In this document: piece after piece, positions 9,540 to 19,425 of the stretch | How the letters are laid out: every line of letters starts with the position of its first letter | How positions within the stretch are numbered: the stretch's first letter is position 1 | NCBI GenBank assembly: GCA_020849615.1 | Contig: JADLFW010000013.1 | Span: 62,001 to 126,000 of the forward strand | Origin: Phycisphaerales bacterium | GTDB lineage: Bacteria > Planctomycetota > Phycisphaerae > Phycisphaerales > UBA1924 | Reading direction: 5' to 3' | DNA: 64,000 nt | Made by a program: the position numbers and the translations under genes | The notes under the pieces: model-generated | The model's database searches: none | What the model was told of the DNA's origin: nothing | The model's input: only the letters and a program-made list of their open reading frames with translations

Positions 9540-9583
9540 CAGCACACACCTCACAGCACACAGCACACACTTCACAGCAAGAA
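9540..9583. repeat. CAGCACACA/CTCACAG short repeat upstream of the sirtuin gene
   Basis: Alternating CAGCACACAC and CTCACAGCAC units fill most of the roughly 95 bases between the sirtuin start and the stop of the sensor kinase. It is another 7-9 base period tract at a gene border; no promoter is evident within it. Confidence 0.55.
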
Positions 9584-9611
9584 CGCTCGCCGCCCTCGCC
9601 CCCGGCCGCGT

Positions 9612-12600
9612 TCATTTGCTGTTTGCCATGTTCCCATTTGCTCTTTCCCCACCCACCAGCCCCCGCGCCGTCGCGATCAGGTCCTCGATCTTGAACGGCT
9701 TCTGCAGGAACGACTTGGTCTCCACACCCGCCAGGCGGTTCAGCACATCCCCCTCGCTGTAACCGCTCATCAGCACCACCGGCAGGCCGGGCCGCATCTC
9801 CCGCATCCGCCTCAGCACCGCCTCCCCATCCATCTCCGGCATCGTCAGGTCCAGCAGCACCCCGTCAACGCCGGGCCCGGCCTCGCCCTCCAGCATCCCG
9901 ATCGCCTCCGGGCCGCTGGATGCCTTCATCACCCGGAACCCCGCCGTCTCCAGCGCCTGCCCCACCAGGTTCAGCACCAGCGGCTCATCATCCACCACCA
10001 GCACCGTCCCCCGCGCCCCGCCCAGATCGGCCGGGCCCGGCCTCTCCTCCACCGCCCCCTCCCGCGCGCACGGCAGCCACACGCGGAACATCGAGCCCTC
10101 GCCGGGCCGGCTCCGCACGCTGATCGCGCCCCCGTGCCCGCGCACGATCCCCAGCGTCGCCGCCAGCCCCAGCCCCCGCCCCGCGAACTTCGTCGTGAAG
10201 AACGGGTCGAAGATCCGGGCCCGGATGTCCGCTGTCATCCCGCACCCGTTGTCGCTCACCTCCAGGCACAGCATCGGCCCGCGCCCCTCCCACCCCCCCG
10301 GGAACGCATCCCTCCGGTCGGCCGGGCCCGGCGACTCCTGCGAGATCTTCACCCGGATCGTTCCCGCCCGCTCGCCGATCGCGTCCGATGCATTCAGCAC
10401 GAGATTCATCATCACCTGGCTGATCTGCGCCGGGTCGCACTCCGCCGCCGGCAGCCCCATGTCGCACGTCACCCGCACCGTCGCCGTCCTCGACAGCGAC
10501 CCCGTCACCAGCGTCAGCGTGTCCCGCAGCAGCGATCCCAGGTCCACGGGCCGCGGGCTGATCCTCCCCTTCCCCGCGTACGCCAGCATGTTCCTCGTCA
10601 GGTCCGCGGCCCGCGCCGCGGCGGCCTCGATCTGCTGCACGCACCCCCGGGCCGGGTCGTCCTCCGCGATGATCCGCCGCGCCAGCGCCGCGTTCCCCAC
10701 GATCCCCGTCAGCAGGTTGTTGAAGTCGTGCGCCACCCCGCCCACCAGCACGCCCAGGCTCTCCAGCTTCTGCGTCTGCATCACCTCCTGGTCGAGCCGG
10801 CGCCGGGCCTCCTCCGTCTCCTTGCGCTCCGTGATGTCCCGGTAGTTGCACACGATCGCGCCGATCGCCGGTTCATCCAGGTGGTTGGTGTCCACCGTCT
10901 CGATCCACCGCCACGACCCGTTGCGGTGCGCCGCCCGGAACTCGATCGACCGGTGCCCGCCCGGCATCGCCGCCACTTCCGCATCGTGCGCCACGACCGC
11001 GGGCAGGTCTTCCGGATGCACCACGTCGTTCGCGGGCCGCCCCACCAGCTCGCCCGCCGAATACCCCAGCAGCCGGTCCAGCCCGCCGTTGTCGTACACC
11101 ACCCGCCCGTCGGCGCCCATCATCATCACGCCGCCGTGGCTGTTCTCGATCATCGACCGGAACCGCTTCTCGCTCGCCGCCAGCGCCTCCTGCGATTCAC
11201 GCAGCGCCGTCACATCCACCATCACGCCCCGCAGACGCACGGGCCTTCCCTCCCGCATCTCGATGGTCACGATGTCCCGCAGACGCAGCACACGCCCGCC
11301 CCGCGCCACGAACCGGTACTCGAACTCGTGCGACTCCCCCCGCGCCGTCGCCTCCTGGCACAGCCGCATCGCCCAGTCGCGATCATCCTCGTGGATGTGC
11401 GAGCCCCAGAAGTTCGGGCTCAGCCACTCCGCCACGCTGTACCCCGTCAACGTCTCCGCCCGCCCGCTCACGTACGACAGGTCCAGCGACCCCGCCTCCG
11501 CCTCCCACGCGATCACCCCCACGTTGTCCAGCAGCAGCCGGGCCCGCTCCTCGCTCACCCGCAGCGCCTCCTGCACGCACCGCAGGTCCGTCACATCCAG
11601 CATCAGCCCCTGCCACAGCAACCCCCCCGGCGCCGGCAGCGGGTTCAGCGTCGTGTGCACCCACCGGTAGCTCCCGTCCGCCGACCGCAGCCGGAACTCC
11701 ACATCGAACTTCGACCGCGTCTGCCGGGCCCGCTCCGTCTCCATCTCGTAGTGTCTCACATCATCCGGGTGGATGTCCTTCAGGATGGTCTCCTGGTACG
11801 GCTCCCCGGGCGCGATCGACGGAAACAACCGCTTCCACTCCGCCAGCTTAGAGTTGGCGAACCGCGCCTCCGAACGCCCATCATCTCCCCGGAAGTACGA
11901 GAACACCAGCGCCGGCAACGCCTCCGTGACGGCCCGGTATTCCGCCTCCCGCTCCCGCACCAGCCGCGTCCGGGCCGACAGCCTCCGGTACAGCCCCAGC
12001 TGCACCAGCGCCGCCGCCGACAGCAGCCCCAGCGCTGTCCCCGCCACCCACAGGAGCGTCGACTCCCGCACCATCGGCGCCCGCTCGGTCGGCTGGTACC
12101 TCGCCGCCCACTGCTGGTACAGCTCATCAAACCGCCCGCTCTCGCGCAGGATCGACAGCCCCCGGTTCAGCGAGTTGCTCAACGCCTCATCATCCGGGCC
12201 CGTCGCCATCGCGAACGACCGCGTGTGCTCCGTCCCCGGCAGCGCGGTCACCACCAGCCCGCCGATCCCGCTGCTGCGGATCTCCCACCGCGATGCCATC
12301 TCCAGCGACACCGCGTAGTCGGCCCGCCCCTGCGACACCGCCATCAGCGCATCCGCTAGGTTCCCCCCCCGCTCGTGCTCCACCCCGTGCTGCGTGCACC
12401 ACAGGTCGCCCACCCCCGCGCTCGCCGTCACCACCCGCCGCCCGCGCAGGTCCTCCATCCGCGACACCACCGGCACGCCCCGCCGCGACACGATCGCCCC
12501 CCGGCACAGCACGATCGGCATCGTGTAGTCCAGCCGGTCCAGCCGCTCATCCGTCACCGACAGCGGCGTCACCAGCTCGACCTCGCCCCGCTCCAGCGCC

Positions 12601-12941
12601 CGCACCGCATCCCGCCTCGCCAGCGACCGGAACTCCGGCACCAGGCCCACCGCCCCCAGCGCCTCCCTCGCCACCTCCACCGCGAACCCCTTCGGCTCCG
12701 CCGGGCCTTCATCCTCCACCAGCCCCCGCGCCGACCACCGGTCCGCCACCCCCACGATCACCTTCGACCCCGCCGACCGCCCGCTCGACACCTCCCACGA
12801 CGGCCGCGCCTCCCGCACCACCCCCACCCGATCCTCCGGCGCCCACCCCGCGCACGCCACCACCATCGCCGCCGCGGCGACCGCCCGCCACCACATCCCC
12901 ACCCCACATCCACGCCGCCCCGAAACTCGGCCAGCACCCAT
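9612..12941 (-). CDS. Hybrid sensor histidine kinase with solute-binding sensor, PAS domains and receiver
   Basis: At 1109 residues this is an unorthodox two-component kinase. Order: signal or anchor helix (about 16-34); bacterial extracellular solute-binding family 3 domain (about 62-285, including GFAVEVAREAL and DYAVSLEMASR); transmembrane helix (about 297-318); three PAS/PAC units (about 335-455, 465-585, 595-715); HisKA with GVAHDFNNLL (phospho-His); HATPase (NLVLNASDAIGE, DNGCGM, GRGLGLA); receiver with VVDDEP and phospho-Asp in VLLDLTMPEMDG, Lys in LQKPF. Such EvgS/BvgS-like kinases sense a periplasmic ligand. GGGGAG 8 bases upstream supports the start at 12941; 12896 is an alternative. 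The last residues (ANGNMANSK) and the stop are encoded by the ATTTGC repeat. Confidence 0.92.
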   Translation of the reverse strand: MGAGRVSGRRGCGVGMWWRAVAAAAMVVACAGWAPEDRVGVVREARPSWEVSSGRSAGSKVIVGVADRWSARGLVEDEGPAEPKGFAVEVAREALGAVGLVPEFRSLARRDAVRALERGEVELVTPLSVTDERLDRLDYTMPIVLCRGAIVSRRGVPVVSRMEDLRGRRVVTASAGVGDLWCTQHGVEHERGGNLADALMAVSQGRADYAVSLEMASRWEIRSSGIGGLVVTALPGTEHTRSFAMATGPDDEALSNSLNRGLSILRESGRFDELYQQWAARYQPTERAPMVRESTLLWVAGTALGLLSAAALVQLGLYRRLSARTRLVREREAEYRAVTEALPALVFSYFRGDDGRSEARFANSKLAEWKRLFPSIAPGEPYQETILKDIHPDDVRHYEMETERARQTRSKFDVEFRLRSADGSYRWVHTTLNPLPAPGGLLWQGLMLDVTDLRCVQEALRVSEERARLLLDNVGVIAWEAEAGSLDLSYVSGRAETLTGYSVAEWLSPNFWGSHIHEDDRDWAMRLCQEATARGESHEFEYRFVARGGRVLRLRDIVTIEMREGRPVRLRGVMVDVTALRESQEALAASEKRFRSMIENSHGGVMMMGADGRVVYDNGGLDRLLGYSAGELVGRPANDVVHPEDLPAVVAHDAEVAAMPGGHRSIEFRAAHRNGSWRWIETVDTNHLDEPAIGAIVCNYRDITERKETEEARRRLDQEVMQTQKLESLGVLVGGVAHDFNNLLTGIVGNAALARRIIAEDDPARGCVQQIEAAAARAADLTRNMLAYAGKGRISPRPVDLGSLLRDTLTLVTGSLSRTATVRVTCDMGLPAAECDPAQISQVMMNLVLNASDAIGERAGTIRVKISQESPGPADRRDAFPGGWEGRGPMLCLEVSDNGCGMTADIRARIFDPFFTTKFAGRGLGLAATLGIVRGHGGAISVRSRPGEGSMFRVWLPCAREGAVEERPGPADLGGARGTVLVVDDEPLVLNLVGQALETAGFRVMKASSGPEAIGMLEGEAGPGVDGVLLDLTMPEMDGEAVLRRMREMRPGLPVVLMSGYSEGDVLNRLAGVETKSFLQKPFKIEDLIATARGLVGGERANGNMANSK
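9613..9652. repeat. A/T-rich gene-border repeat at the 3' end of the sensor kinase gene
   Basis: CATTTGCTGTTTGCCATG followed by CCCATTTGCTCTTTCC overlaps the last codons of the kinase gene. It has the same heptad pattern as the tract at 4553, so the repeat supplies the C-terminal tail and stop. Confidence 0.75.
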
Positions 12942-13326
12942 CCGATCGCTCCCCGCGCGGGCCCGCGCCCGCTATCGACACACCCCGAAACCCCGACCCC
13001 CGAGACCCCGACCCCCGACCCCCGAATCCCACCCCGTTCCGCTCCCGGCCCGGCAACGTACCGGATCCGCCACCGCCGCTCTCTAGGGCGTATCCCCCCT
13101 TCGCGGTGCCGGGCCATCCACCTTGAATAAACCCGATCTTCGGCCCAAACCGCCCCGCCGCTGAACTCCCACCTCCCCGCCCGGGGTGTTTTCCCGCCGC
13201 CCTCCCCCCAAGCCTTCCGAACCCCCGCCCGGTCCACTCCCCCGACTCCCCCCGCTAAACTCCCCTCCCCGGCTCATCCCGCCATCGTGCGCGGGCCTCG
13301 CCGGGCCTATTCCGCCGGAGATCCCC
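12942..13326. other. Intergenic region between divergent sensor kinase and icd genes
   Basis: This region of 385 bases holds divergent 5' ends. A CCCCGAC/CCCCGAG tract with 7-8 base period occupies 12985-13035. A less GC-rich spot, TTGAATAAACCCGATC near 13121-13136, could form part of a promoter for icd, but no convincing -10/-35 pair is visible. Both genes are presumably transcribed from here. Confidence 0.5.
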
Positions 13327-14784
<1,458 letters not shown>

Positions 14785-14790
14785 GCGGAG

Positions 14791-14810
14791 CCGACCGCGC
14801 GAGCGGTCGG
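14791..14810 (+). terminator. Hairpin just after icd, possible terminator
   Basis: CCGACCGC / GCGGTCGG closes a GCGA tetraloop 7 bases after the icd stop. It has the same loop as the atpD terminator but is followed only by GTTGG, so termination would need Rho or be partial. Confidence 0.5.
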
Positions 14811-15148
14811 GTTGGCCATCGGGGGTCGGGAGCTCGGGGATCGGGGGTCGGGGTGGCACAGGCACGGGGCTATGCCCCTCCCGCCTGTGCGCCGGGTATC
14901 CCAGGCCCGCGGTGGCACAGGCGTCCCGCCTGTGCGCCGAAAGCCGCGTGCGCCCACGCCGGCGATGGGGCTCGCTCCGAGCCGACATCGCCGGGTCGCT
15001 ACGGCCGTGACCGAACCGGGCCGAATCTGGATCGCCGGGCCTCCCGCCCGCCGGGCTCCCACGCCGAAGGCGTGACCGAAGACAGCCGGGGGTGAGCGAG
15101 CGAGGCGAGCGTAACCCCCGGAACGCGTTCCAACCCCATTCATCCCCC
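14811..15148. repeat. Repeat-rich intergenic region with GGTGGCAC hairpins
   Basis: No gene is seen. A GGGGTCGGG/GGGATCGGG tract (14820-14852) is followed by two GGTGGCAC hairpins. One at 14852-14890 has outer stem GCACAGGC / GCCTGTGC with an inner GGGGC-TAT-GCCCC hairpin inserted in its loop. The other at 14911-14935 has stem GCACAGGCG, loop TCC, CGCCTGTGC. A GGTGAGCGAGCGAGGCGAGC segment lies near 15093. The region separates icd from a convergent lower-GC gene island. Confidence 0.7.
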
Positions 15149-15601
15149 TCAACTTTGTGGTGGTGCGGTTGGCGCCGCGAATCCGTTCGCGCCCCCTTCC
15201 ACGCCGATGACCGACGATAGCAGTTGCTGCTTCCACTGCTCCACGGAGTTTGACTTTCGCGCTTGGCTGTTCATCTCAACGATGAGGGCGTGGCCGGGTC
15301 GGGCTGGTAGTCCATACTCCGGCGGACGGGGATCGGCACGAAGGGTCAGCCCATAGTCGCTGATTGATCTCGCGGTGATTTTCACGACCCATGACGGCTT
15401 CTTCCCCTTCGTGCGAAATGCGGCAACGGCTTCCGCATTGTGGTACTTCTCCCGGTACACTGATAATCCGTCTCCGTCTTTGTCCCTATCGGGATCAAAC
15501 GCATCGGGCAGTGGTAGTCGTGGAGTACCTGTGCCCATATGCTCCTCGCGTACGCGACGGAGGATAATCTCATCAGGGTGAATGGGATCGTTCTGTTCCA
15601 C
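15149..15601 (-). CDS. Hypothetical protein, third gene of lower-GC island
   Basis: This 150-residue soluble protein starts with GTG (MEQNDPIHPDEIILRRVREE). Its middle contains a calcium-loop-like stretch, DPDRDKDGDGLSVYREKY, and then VAAFRTKGKKPSWVVKITARSI. No family is recognised. It lies 50 bases downstream of the second island gene on the same strand and shares its lower GC and mixed codon usage, so the three were probably acquired together. The Asp-rich segment resembles a dockerin or EF-hand-like loop only superficially. Confidence 0.65.
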   Translation of the reverse strand: MEQNDPIHPDEIILRRVREEHMGTGTPRLPLPDAFDPDRDKDGDGLSVYREKYHNAEAVAAFRTKGKKPSWVVKITARSISDYGLTLRADPRPPEYGLPARPGHALIVEMNSQARKSNSVEQWKQQLLSSVIGVEGGANGFAAPTAPPQS

Positions 15602-15651
15602 CGTGAATAGTGCAAGGATACACCCGGCACTCCGACTGGTGGAACTGGGTG

Positions 15652-16131
15652 TCAGCGCTGAATCTGATCACGTCGGATCAGTCGGTTGTTCCTGAAGAAC
15701 AACTCAGTGACCGTGCCGTCGGATTCGATTCGATAGGTGACGGCAAACGGACCCGAACCGAGTTCAAGGCTAATCTCTCCGCCGCTTCCAAGAGAAACGC
15801 CTTTGACGTTCAACAGCGTTGCCGTGGCCGGTGCCACGCGGTCCATAACCAGTAACTTCAACTGGTTGATGACCTCGATTGCCCGCACGATCGTTTCGCG
15901 GGAAGGGGCTTCCAAGTCTTCATCCGCAAAGGCCGCCGCATCGCGCGACCAAACTCGGATGCGTTCATCTACTCGCTTCAGCCCCTGATCGAAGCGAATC
16001 GCCCACTCGGTATACGGGTCGGAACGCTCTGGGCCAGGACCACAAGTGAGCTGGGCGAGCGCCACGCGCGCGGAAGCCGCGCTAATGGAATAGTCCCGAA
16101 AGCCAGCGGTTGGGTGGTCAAGCGTGAGCAT
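15652..16131 (-). CDS. Hypothetical protein, second gene of lower-GC island
   Basis: This 159-residue protein begins MLTLDHPTAGFRDYSISAAS and has a helical middle (RFDQGLKRVDERIRVWSRD, VRAIEVINQLKLLVMDRV) and a beta-rich C-terminus. I recognise no family. Its ATG overlaps the stop of the TIGR04255 gene by one base (TGATG), indicating translational coupling and a shared function. A TTG one codon upstream is also possible. GC is clearly below the neighbouring genes. Confidence 0.7.
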   Translation of the reverse strand: MLTLDHPTAGFRDYSISAASARVALAQLTCGPGPERSDPYTEWAIRFDQGLKRVDERIRVWSRDAAAFADEDLEAPSRETIVRAIEVINQLKLLVMDRVAPATATLLNVKGVSLGSGGEISLELGSGPFAVTYRIESDGTVTELFFRNNRLIRRDQIQR

Positions 16132-16937
16132 CAATCTCCCAGCCAGTATCGCTTGGCTTCGTCTGAAGCCAAGCCCATAAAGGTATCTACCACGGAAGAT
16201 CGGCCAAAGTTCAGGGCTTCGTCAAGCGAACCCTCATTATCGGCATCTAGCGGCCCCCGCGCGATACTCCGCACCAGCAGGATATCCCGCTCGGGTGCCG
16301 AACTGGTACGGGCGGATTGCACCGAAACCCGTAGGCGACCCGGCTGCGGGGACAGTTGCCACGCCCACGTAGCGTCTACGGCTTCGTTCGCTCCGTTCGC
16401 ACACTGGCCATTGCCGAAGAGTCCGGGGAAGACTCGCGGCAAGTCCGCAAGTGTGTTCCAAACTGTGCCGACGGGAAGGTGATCAATGTACGTCACTTCC
16501 CATAGATTCGGTTTTACGACTCCCAGGCTTCGCTCCTTCAGGAACAATGCAAACCGGTTCATGGCCTGATCGAAGAGCGATTTGACCCCAGAAAACCCGG
16601 GATACTCTGTCTCGCCCTTCTTGGTCCAGTTGGCGACAAGCCAACCGTTCTGCACTTGGATCATCTTCGTACCGTCTGCTGAAGTCATGCGAAGGCGCGA
16701 GTCGCCGGTAGCAGGACGAAATCCAAGGGCAGGAAATCCGAAGGGAACGTCGTCTCCAAACGCTTCGACGACGGGTGGAATCGGGGGTACGTCGTCAGAG
16801 TTTGGAAACTCCCCATGCATGTCTCCCCAAAACCATCCCAAGTGTCCATTGGTGAGGGCAGGGAGTGCATCAAACTGTACCCCGAGCACCACTTCGATGA
16901 CGGGCGGGCGCTTCCAATCTAGTGAAGGGGTGCTCAT
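16131..16937 (-). CDS. TIGR04255 family protein
   Basis: This 268-residue protein begins with the characteristic PPVIEVVLGVQFDALPALTN. It continues with FWGDMHGEFPNSDDVPPIPP, the central IQVQNGWLVANWTK, GETEYPGFSGVKSLFDQAMN, the stretch KPNLWEVTYIDHLP, and a C-terminal LDEALNFGRSSVVDTFMGL. This matches my recollection of the sporadically distributed TIGR04255 family, whose function is not established. It heads a three-gene, tightly spaced minus-strand operon of lower GC than its surroundings, which points to horizontal acquisition. A TACAAT hexamer (minus strand, 16977-16982) about 40 bases upstream could be its -10. Confidence 0.8.
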   Translation of the reverse strand: MSTPSLDWKRPPVIEVVLGVQFDALPALTNGHLGWFWGDMHGEFPNSDDVPPIPPVVEAFGDDVPFGFPALGFRPATGDSRLRMTSADGTKMIQVQNGWLVANWTKKGETEYPGFSGVKSLFDQAMNRFALFLKERSLGVVKPNLWEVTYIDHLPVGTVWNTLADLPRVFPGLFGNGQCANGANEAVDATWAWQLSPQPGRLRVSVQSARTSSAPERDILLVRSIARGPLDADNEGSLDEALNFGRSSVVDTFMGLASDEAKRYWLGD

Positions 16938-17870
16938 AGGGTGCCGGTGGCCGGATCGTCGTCGGACCAAGCGACGATTGTATCAGGGTGCCTGTGGTTC
17001 GTCTGGGGCAGGTAGCCCCGGCTTGTCCGGATCGTTCCCGTGACCGCCGCTTCGGCGGTCGCGGCTCTCTTTTCCCCGACCGGACTCGAAGACTCGCCCG
17101 GTCGGGGGCACAAACAGAAAGCCCTCGCTCACGCTCGGGCTGCTTGTTCCCCGCCACTCCGCCACCTCGGCCGTCGGCACCGATAAACCCGTCTGTGCCA
17201 CTGGCAGCTTGCTGCCAGTGCTCTTTCCCCTTTCCACTCTCCTCCCTCGCCGCCTCCTCGGCGGCTCGCTCCCCCATCGCTCCGGGCCAGGCTCCGAGCA
17301 GGGAGGTCTGGAGGGGCGGCAGCCCCTCCAGGCAGCGAATGATCTGAAGAACGCCCTCGCTCACGCCGGGCCGCCTCCTCTCCTCCCCCTCTGCGCCCTC
17401 CGCGGCCTCTGGGTTCGATCTCCTCTTCCCTCAGCTCAGAACGCCCTCGCTCACGCTCGGGCTACCTGTTTTTCGCGCGCATGTACCACAGTTGCGCGCA
17501 ATCTCGCGGTCATGCGCCACGATTCCCCCGCTACCCCCTTGCACACCAGCCGGGCCGCACTATGTTCGCGATCCAATGCACAGACCCGCCGCCACCACTA
17601 CGCCCCAACCCCCTCTTCCGATTCGCGATTCGCCATTCGCGATTCGCGGCCCCTCGCCCACGCACATCGAATCCCTCACCTTCAACGCCCAGCTCCGCGC
17701 CCTCTCCACCCTCACCGCACAGCTCGACGCCGCCATCTCCACCGCCGACAAACGCCGGGCCGCCGTCGCCATCCTCAACGCCACCTCCCGCGCCCTCTCC
17801 GATTCTCCCCGCATCCACCCCCGCCCACGGAATCACCCCCGCATCCGCCGCCCGCGCACCGCCGCGCCGA
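16938..17870. other. Long repeat-rich region without a confident gene
   Basis: No clear gene is seen over more than 900 bases. Content: a GACCGCC/GGCGGTC hairpin with trailing TCTCTTTTC near 17042-17075; three copies of the AGCCCTCGCTCACGCTCGGG-CTGCTTGTT module (about 17120, 17350, 17440), related to the array at 42961; a GGCAGC-TTGCTGCC hairpin at 17203; and ATTCGC repeats at 17617-17650. A plus-strand frame from 17576 encodes a plausible helical stretch, LTFNAQLRALSTLTAQLDAA followed by AVAILNATSRAL, but then runs on antisense through the DinB gene, so I do not call it. Confidence 0.55.
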
Positions 17871-18386
17871 TCACACCAGCTTCTCAGGCCGGGCCCAGAA
17901 GATGTAATCCGTATCCACCGCCCGCCCGCCCAGCCCCGCCACCAGGCTCGCCACCTGCCCGCGGTGATACCACGCATGCCCGTTCACCTGCGTCAGCACC
18001 CCCTCCACATCCCACCGCCACCGCTGACCATCGGGCCGCGACCACTCAAACCGCCGGGCCAGCTCATCCTCATCCAGCCGGGCCAGGTACTCCTCCCACA
18101 TCCGCTCCACCCGCTCAAACCGCGCGGGCAACTCCTCCAGCGTCGCCGTCCGCGAATCCCATGAGGGAGGCGCAGTCGCCGCACCCGCGCCCGCCGGGCC
18201 CACCCCGAGCCGCGCCAGCCAGATCTCCCGGGCCAGTATCAGGTGCGTCGTCTTGGCCAGGGCCTTCTCGAACTCGGGCCTGGCCCGCGCCTCGGCCGGC
18301 ACCGACCGCAGCATCTCCACCATCTTGGCGTTGCAGTCACGCTCGTGCTGATACCACGCGCGGAACCGGTCGGCGAGTGACTTCAT
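17871..18386 (-). CDS. DinB superfamily protein
   Basis: This 171-residue protein has the DinB/YfiT four-helix-bundle pattern with spaced histidines that usually bind a metal: KTTHLILAREIWLARLG and the C-terminal NGHAWYHRGQVASLVAGLGG. The family includes DNA-damage-inducible proteins and thiol-dependent (bacillithiol or mycothiol) transferases; the specific reaction is not known here. The ATG at 18386 gives the typical N-terminus MKSLADRFRAWYQHERDCN. A second, distant DinB-like protein is at 27408. Confidence 0.82.
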   Translation of the reverse strand: MKSLADRFRAWYQHERDCNAKMVEMLRSVPAEARARPEFEKALAKTTHLILAREIWLARLGVGPAGAGAATAPPSWDSRTATLEELPARFERVERMWEEYLARLDEDELARRFEWSRPDGQRWRWDVEGVLTQVNGHAWYHRGQVASLVAGLGGRAVDTDYIFWARPEKLV

Positions 18387-18582
18387 GCTTCGATCGTAGA
18401 GCAGGCCCGGCCTATGCGCCCCGCCCGCGCCGGGCCACTGCACTTGCAGTCAACCCCCGGTTGACCTCAAGTCCACTGGGCCGGGCCCGGCGACCGCGGT
18501 ACGTTCTCCCGTTCCCGTACCCCGCCGCGATGCTGCGAACAGCGCCGCGGATGGGGCGGGGCCCTTAAAGGGGAGAACACCC

Positions 18583-18885
18583 GTGTACGATGCGAAGAAC
18601 ATGCAGAAGCTCGAGCGCGTGAAGGAGCTGTCGCCCGCCGCGTTCAAGGCTTTCGCGGCCTTTGATGCGGCCGCCGTCGAGAACGGCGCGCTCACGGTGA
18701 AGATCAAGGAGCTGATCGCCGTCGGCGTCGCTGTCACCACGCAGTGCCCGTACTGCATTGAAAAGCACGCCCGCCTGGCCCGGGCCGCCGGCGCGACCGA
18801 CCAGGAACTCGCCGAGGCGGCGATCGTGGCCGCGGCGATCCGCGCGGGCGGCGCGATGACGCACATCACCCACGCCCTGGCCTAA
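18583..18885 (+). CDS. Carboxymuconolactone decarboxylase/AhpD-like protein
   Basis: This 100-residue protein is a single CMD domain. The redox motif CPYCIEKH (CxxC followed by His) is preceded by LTVKIKELIAVGVAVTTQ and followed by ARAAGATDQELAEAAIVAAAIRAGGA, the AhpD core. AhpD-type proteins reduce peroxiredoxins or act as small thiol oxidoreductases, often as trimers or hexamers. Start is GTG, supported by GGGGAG about 10 bases upstream. A strong terminator follows the stop, so it is transcribed alone. Confidence 0.9.
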   Translation: MYDAKNMQKLERVKELSPAAFKAFAAFDAAAVENGALTVKIKELIAVGVAVTTQCPYCIEKHARLARAAGATDQELAEAAIVAAAIRAGGAMTHITHALA

Positions 18886-18900
18886 GCGGCGCGGGGTGTC

Positions 18901-18941
18901 AGGCCCGGCGCCCCGCGGTGCGCGCGGGCGCCGGGCCTTTT
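18901..18941 (+). terminator. Rho-independent terminator
   Basis: GGCCCGGCGCCC and GGGCGCCGGGCC form a perfect 12-bp stem around a 12-base loop, followed by TTTT. It lies 15 bases after the AhpD-like stop. Confidence 0.88.
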
Positions 18942-19029
18942 CATTATCACGCGCGCTTTGTCCCGGCCCGGCGCGCCCCGCGGCACTATCGTCATCCGGT
19001 ACCCCGCAACCACGGGAGAAGGAGCCGAC

Positions 19030-19389
19030 GTGCGCGTCATGGTCATCGGGGCCTCGAACAACCGGGACAAGTTCGGAAACAAGGCCGTCCGGGCCTACAG
19101 CCGGCGGGGGCACCAGGTCCTCCCCGTCCACCCCACCCTCAAGCAGGTCGAAGGCCACCAGGCCTACGCCCGAATCGTCGATGTGCCGGGCCCGATCGAC
19201 CGCGCCACGCTCTACGTTCCCCCGCAAGTCGCCGCGCCCATGATGGCCCAGCTCGCGGCCCGCGGCGATGTCGGCGAAGTCTGGCTCAACCCCGGCGCTG
19301 AATCGCCGGAAGTCCTGGCCGCCGCCGAGCGCGTCGGGATCAAGCCCATCCAGGCGTGCTCGATCGTCGATATCGGCGAAGAGCCGTAG
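19030..19389 (+). CDS. CoA-binding domain protein
   Basis: This 119-residue CoA_binding (YccU-like) Rossmann protein starts with GTG: VRVMVIGASNNRDKFGNKAV, then YSRRGHQVLPVHPTLKQVEG, LYVPPQVAAPMMAQLA, EVWLNPGAESPEVLAAAERV and IKPIQACSIVDIG. Families of this type resemble the N-terminal CoA-binding domain of succinyl-CoA synthetases; their physiological role is poorly known. GGGAGAAGGAGCC directly upstream is a good ribosome-binding site and fixes the start. Downstream, YajQ converges. Confidence 0.88.
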   Translation: MRVMVIGASNNRDKFGNKAVRAYSRRGHQVLPVHPTLKQVEGHQAYARIVDVPGPIDRATLYVPPQVAAPMMAQLAARGDVGEVWLNPGAESPEVLAAAERVGIKPIQACSIVDIGEEP

Positions 19390-19425
19390 GAGGCGGGTTT
19401 CGGGTTTCGGGGTCGGGGGTCGGGA

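Noticed and set aside
10134..12359. 741-codon plus-strand frame opposite the sensor kinase
   Set aside because: Its Arg/His/Pro-rich translation is a shadow of the kinase gene.
17576..18568. Plus-strand gene beginning MHRPAATTTPQ
   Set aside because: The first 80 codons look plausible, but the frame then runs antisense through the DinB gene with Pro/Arg-rich sequence; kept only as a note in the region entry.
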